Assembly (NCBI GenBank): GCA_937915145.1
Contig: CALDNT010000075.1
Span: 36,265 to 100,264, forward strand
Direction: 5' to 3'
Source of the DNA: an uncultured Reyranella sp.
GTDB lineage: Bacteria; Pseudomonadota; Alphaproteobacteria; Reyranellales; Reyranellaceae
DNA: 64,000 nt
In this document: positions 62,905 through 64,000 of the stretch, one piece after another
Layout of the letters: each line of letters starts with the position of its first letter
How positions within the stretch are numbered: position 1 is the stretch's first letter
The notes under the pieces: model-generated
The model's input: the letters and a program-made list of their open reading frames with translations, nothing else
Told to the model about the DNA's origin: nothing
Database searches by the model: none
Made by a program: the position numbers and the translations under genes

Positions 62905-64000
62905 ATGGAAGAATTCGACTACGTCATCGTGGGCGCGGGCGCCGCAGGGTGCGTGCTGGCCAATCGTCTTTCCGACTCCGGCAAGCACACGGTCGCGGTG
63001 ATCGAAGCCGGCGGCACCGACAATCACATCTGGATCAAGGTGCCGGCCGGCTTCAACAAGACGGTCTACGACGAAAAGCTCAACTGGGGTTACGAGACCG
63101 CACCCGGCCCGCACATCGACGGCCGCAGGATAAAGTTTCCGCGCGGAAAAGTGCTGGGCGGCTCGGGCTCGATCAACGGCCATCTCTATGTACGCGGCCA
63201 GGCGGCCGACTACGACACCTGGGCGCAGCTCGGCTGCCGCGGCTGGTCGTGGGACGATCTGCTGCCCTACTTCAAGCGCGCCGAGAACCGCACCGGCGGC
63301 GACGACGCGGTGCGCGGCCGCACGGGCCCGCTGGTCATCGAGGATCAGCGCGACCCGCACGTGCTTTCCGACGCCTACATGTCGGCCAACGAGGCACTCG
63401 GGCTGAAGCGTACGCCCGACTACAATTGCGGCGACCAGGAAGGCACGCTGCTCTACCAGAACATGATGCGGGGCGGCCGGCGCTGGAGCCCGGTCGACGC
63501 CTACCTGAAACCCGCGATGAAGCGCCCCAACGTGCGCGTGATCACGCGGGCACTGGTCGAGCGGGTCGATCTCGAGGGCAAGCGCGCCACCGGCATCACC
63601 TATCGCCAGGACGGCCAGTCGCACACGATCAAGGCGCGGCGCGACGTCATTCTGGCCGGCGGCGCGATCAACACGCCGCAACTCCTGCAGATCTCCGGCA
63701 TCGGACATCCCGACGACCTCGCCGCAATCGGCGTGGCGGTGAAGCACGCCCTGCCCGGCGTCGGTCACAACTTCCGCGACCACTACGCCATCCGCGTCTC
63801 GGCCCTGGTGAAAGGCGCCCCGTCGCTCAACGAGAAGAGTCGCGGCCTGCGCCTCATAGGCGAAGTCCTGCGCTACGCGATAAACCGCAGGGGACTTCTG
63901 ACCACGGCGCCAAGTCACGCCGGCGGCTATTTCAAGACGCGCCCCGGCCTCGCCACGCCTGACATGCAGCTCTACTTCGCGCCGGCGAGCTACGGCGGCG
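62905..64000 (+). CDS. GMC-family FAD oxidoreductase, N-terminal part (runs off the right edge)
   Basis: The first 365 codons of a choline-dehydrogenase-like protein are visible. The FAD-binding opening is EEFDYVIVGAGAAGCVLANR, followed by VIEAGGTDNHIWIKVP, then RGKVLGGSGSINGHLYVRG. The second signature GGAINTPQLLQISGIG is complete. GMC enzymes oxidise alcohols using FAD; the substrate is not evident from this part. GGGAGGAA lies just upstream of the ATG at 62905. The C-terminal His-containing domain is outside the window. Confidence 0.93.
   Translation, partial: MEEFDYVIVGAGAAGCVLANRLSDSGKHTVAVIEAGGTDNHIWIKVPAGFNKTVYDEKLNWGYETAPGPHIDGRRIKFPRGKVLGGSGSINGHLYVRGQAADYDTWAQLGCRGWSWDDLLPYFKRAENRTGGDDAVRGRTGPLVIEDQRDPHVLSDAYMSANEALGLKRTPDYNCGDQEGTLLYQNMMRGGRRWSPVDAYLKPAMKRPNVRVITRALVERVDLEGKRATGITYRQDGQSHTIKARRDVILAGGAINTPQLLQISGIGHPDDLAAIGVAVKHALPGVGHNFRDHYAIRVSALVKGAPSLNEKSRGLRLIGEVLRYAINRRGLLTTAPSHAGGYFKTRPGLATPDMQLYFAPASYGG

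Noticed and set aside
1..64000. tRNA, rRNA, insertion sequences or integrases
   Set aside because: None was seen on reading the intergenic regions, and no transposase or recombinase motif appears in any real gene.

Overview
The window is about 64 kb of GC-rich (roughly 64-65% by eye), densely coding DNA. Many genes overlap by 4 bases (ATGA/GTGA), there is a cyo-type quinol oxidase, and the gene complement is rich in SDR, VOC and amidase families. An alphaproteobacterium is the best guess, in the Rhizobiales or in a Reyranella-like soil or water lineage. This is inferred from gene content, and no rRNA or tRNA gene is present to confirm it. Both ends cut genes: purC at the left and a GMC oxidoreductase at the right.

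1-3.8 kb: purC (partial), a carboxymuconolactone-decarboxylase-like protein, the Kup potassium transporter, and a three-gene overlapping operon of small proteins that reads away from a Fur-like box. 3.8-11.1 kb: a complete haem-acquisition operon, hemP - TonB-dependent haem receptor - tonB - hmuS - hmuT - hmuU - hmuV. The receptor takes haem through the outer membrane with TonB energy, HmuTUV carries it across the inner membrane, and HmuS handles it in the cytoplasm. The Fur-like box sits between hemP and the divergent small-gene operon.

11.1-20.6 kb: a five-gene operon of the poorly understood SrfABC type. It has two paralogous SrfA-like single-span membrane proteins, SrfB (an actin/Hsp70-fold ATPase by motif), SrfC (a large P-loop GTPase-like protein) and a membrane-anchored Sel1-repeat protein. 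It ends in a hairpin and is the most system-like uncharacterised locus in the window. 20.6-26.7 kb (minus strand): a small unknown protein, an alpha/beta hydrolase, cyoDCBA and a small membrane/coiled-coil protein.

26.8-42.4 kb: mixed catabolic genes. They are a thiolase, a TerB-like/COQ4-like fusion, a Tat-type serine hydrolase, xdhAB with a catalytically altered SDR, divergent tandem polysaccharide-deacetylase-family genes, two ordinary SDRs, an MBL hydrolase, a BaiN-like flavoprotein, crcB and a c-type haem protein. 42.4-45.4 kb: an SDR lacking its tyrosine, then a low-coding segment bounded by two 58-bp direct repeats. That segment holds an orphan NHLP-type RiPP precursor gene and a Sel1-protein remnant, and a CBS-domain gene follows it.

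45.4-48.8 kb: queC and a VUT-family transporter (queuosine metabolism), a DUF4142-like protein, a TIGR01244-like protein and a tandem universal stress protein. 48.8-54.7 kb: a TPR-Kazal fusion, divergent from an RND efflux pair. 54.8-64 kb: a transglutaminase-like protein, a Baeyer-Villiger-type monooxygenase with a PNPOx-like protein, a DMT exporter broken at a G8 tract, a Fic AMP-transferase behind nested inverted repeats, a VOC protein, an amidase, an aspartate dehydrogenase, an extragenic palindrome and a partial GMC oxidoreductase.
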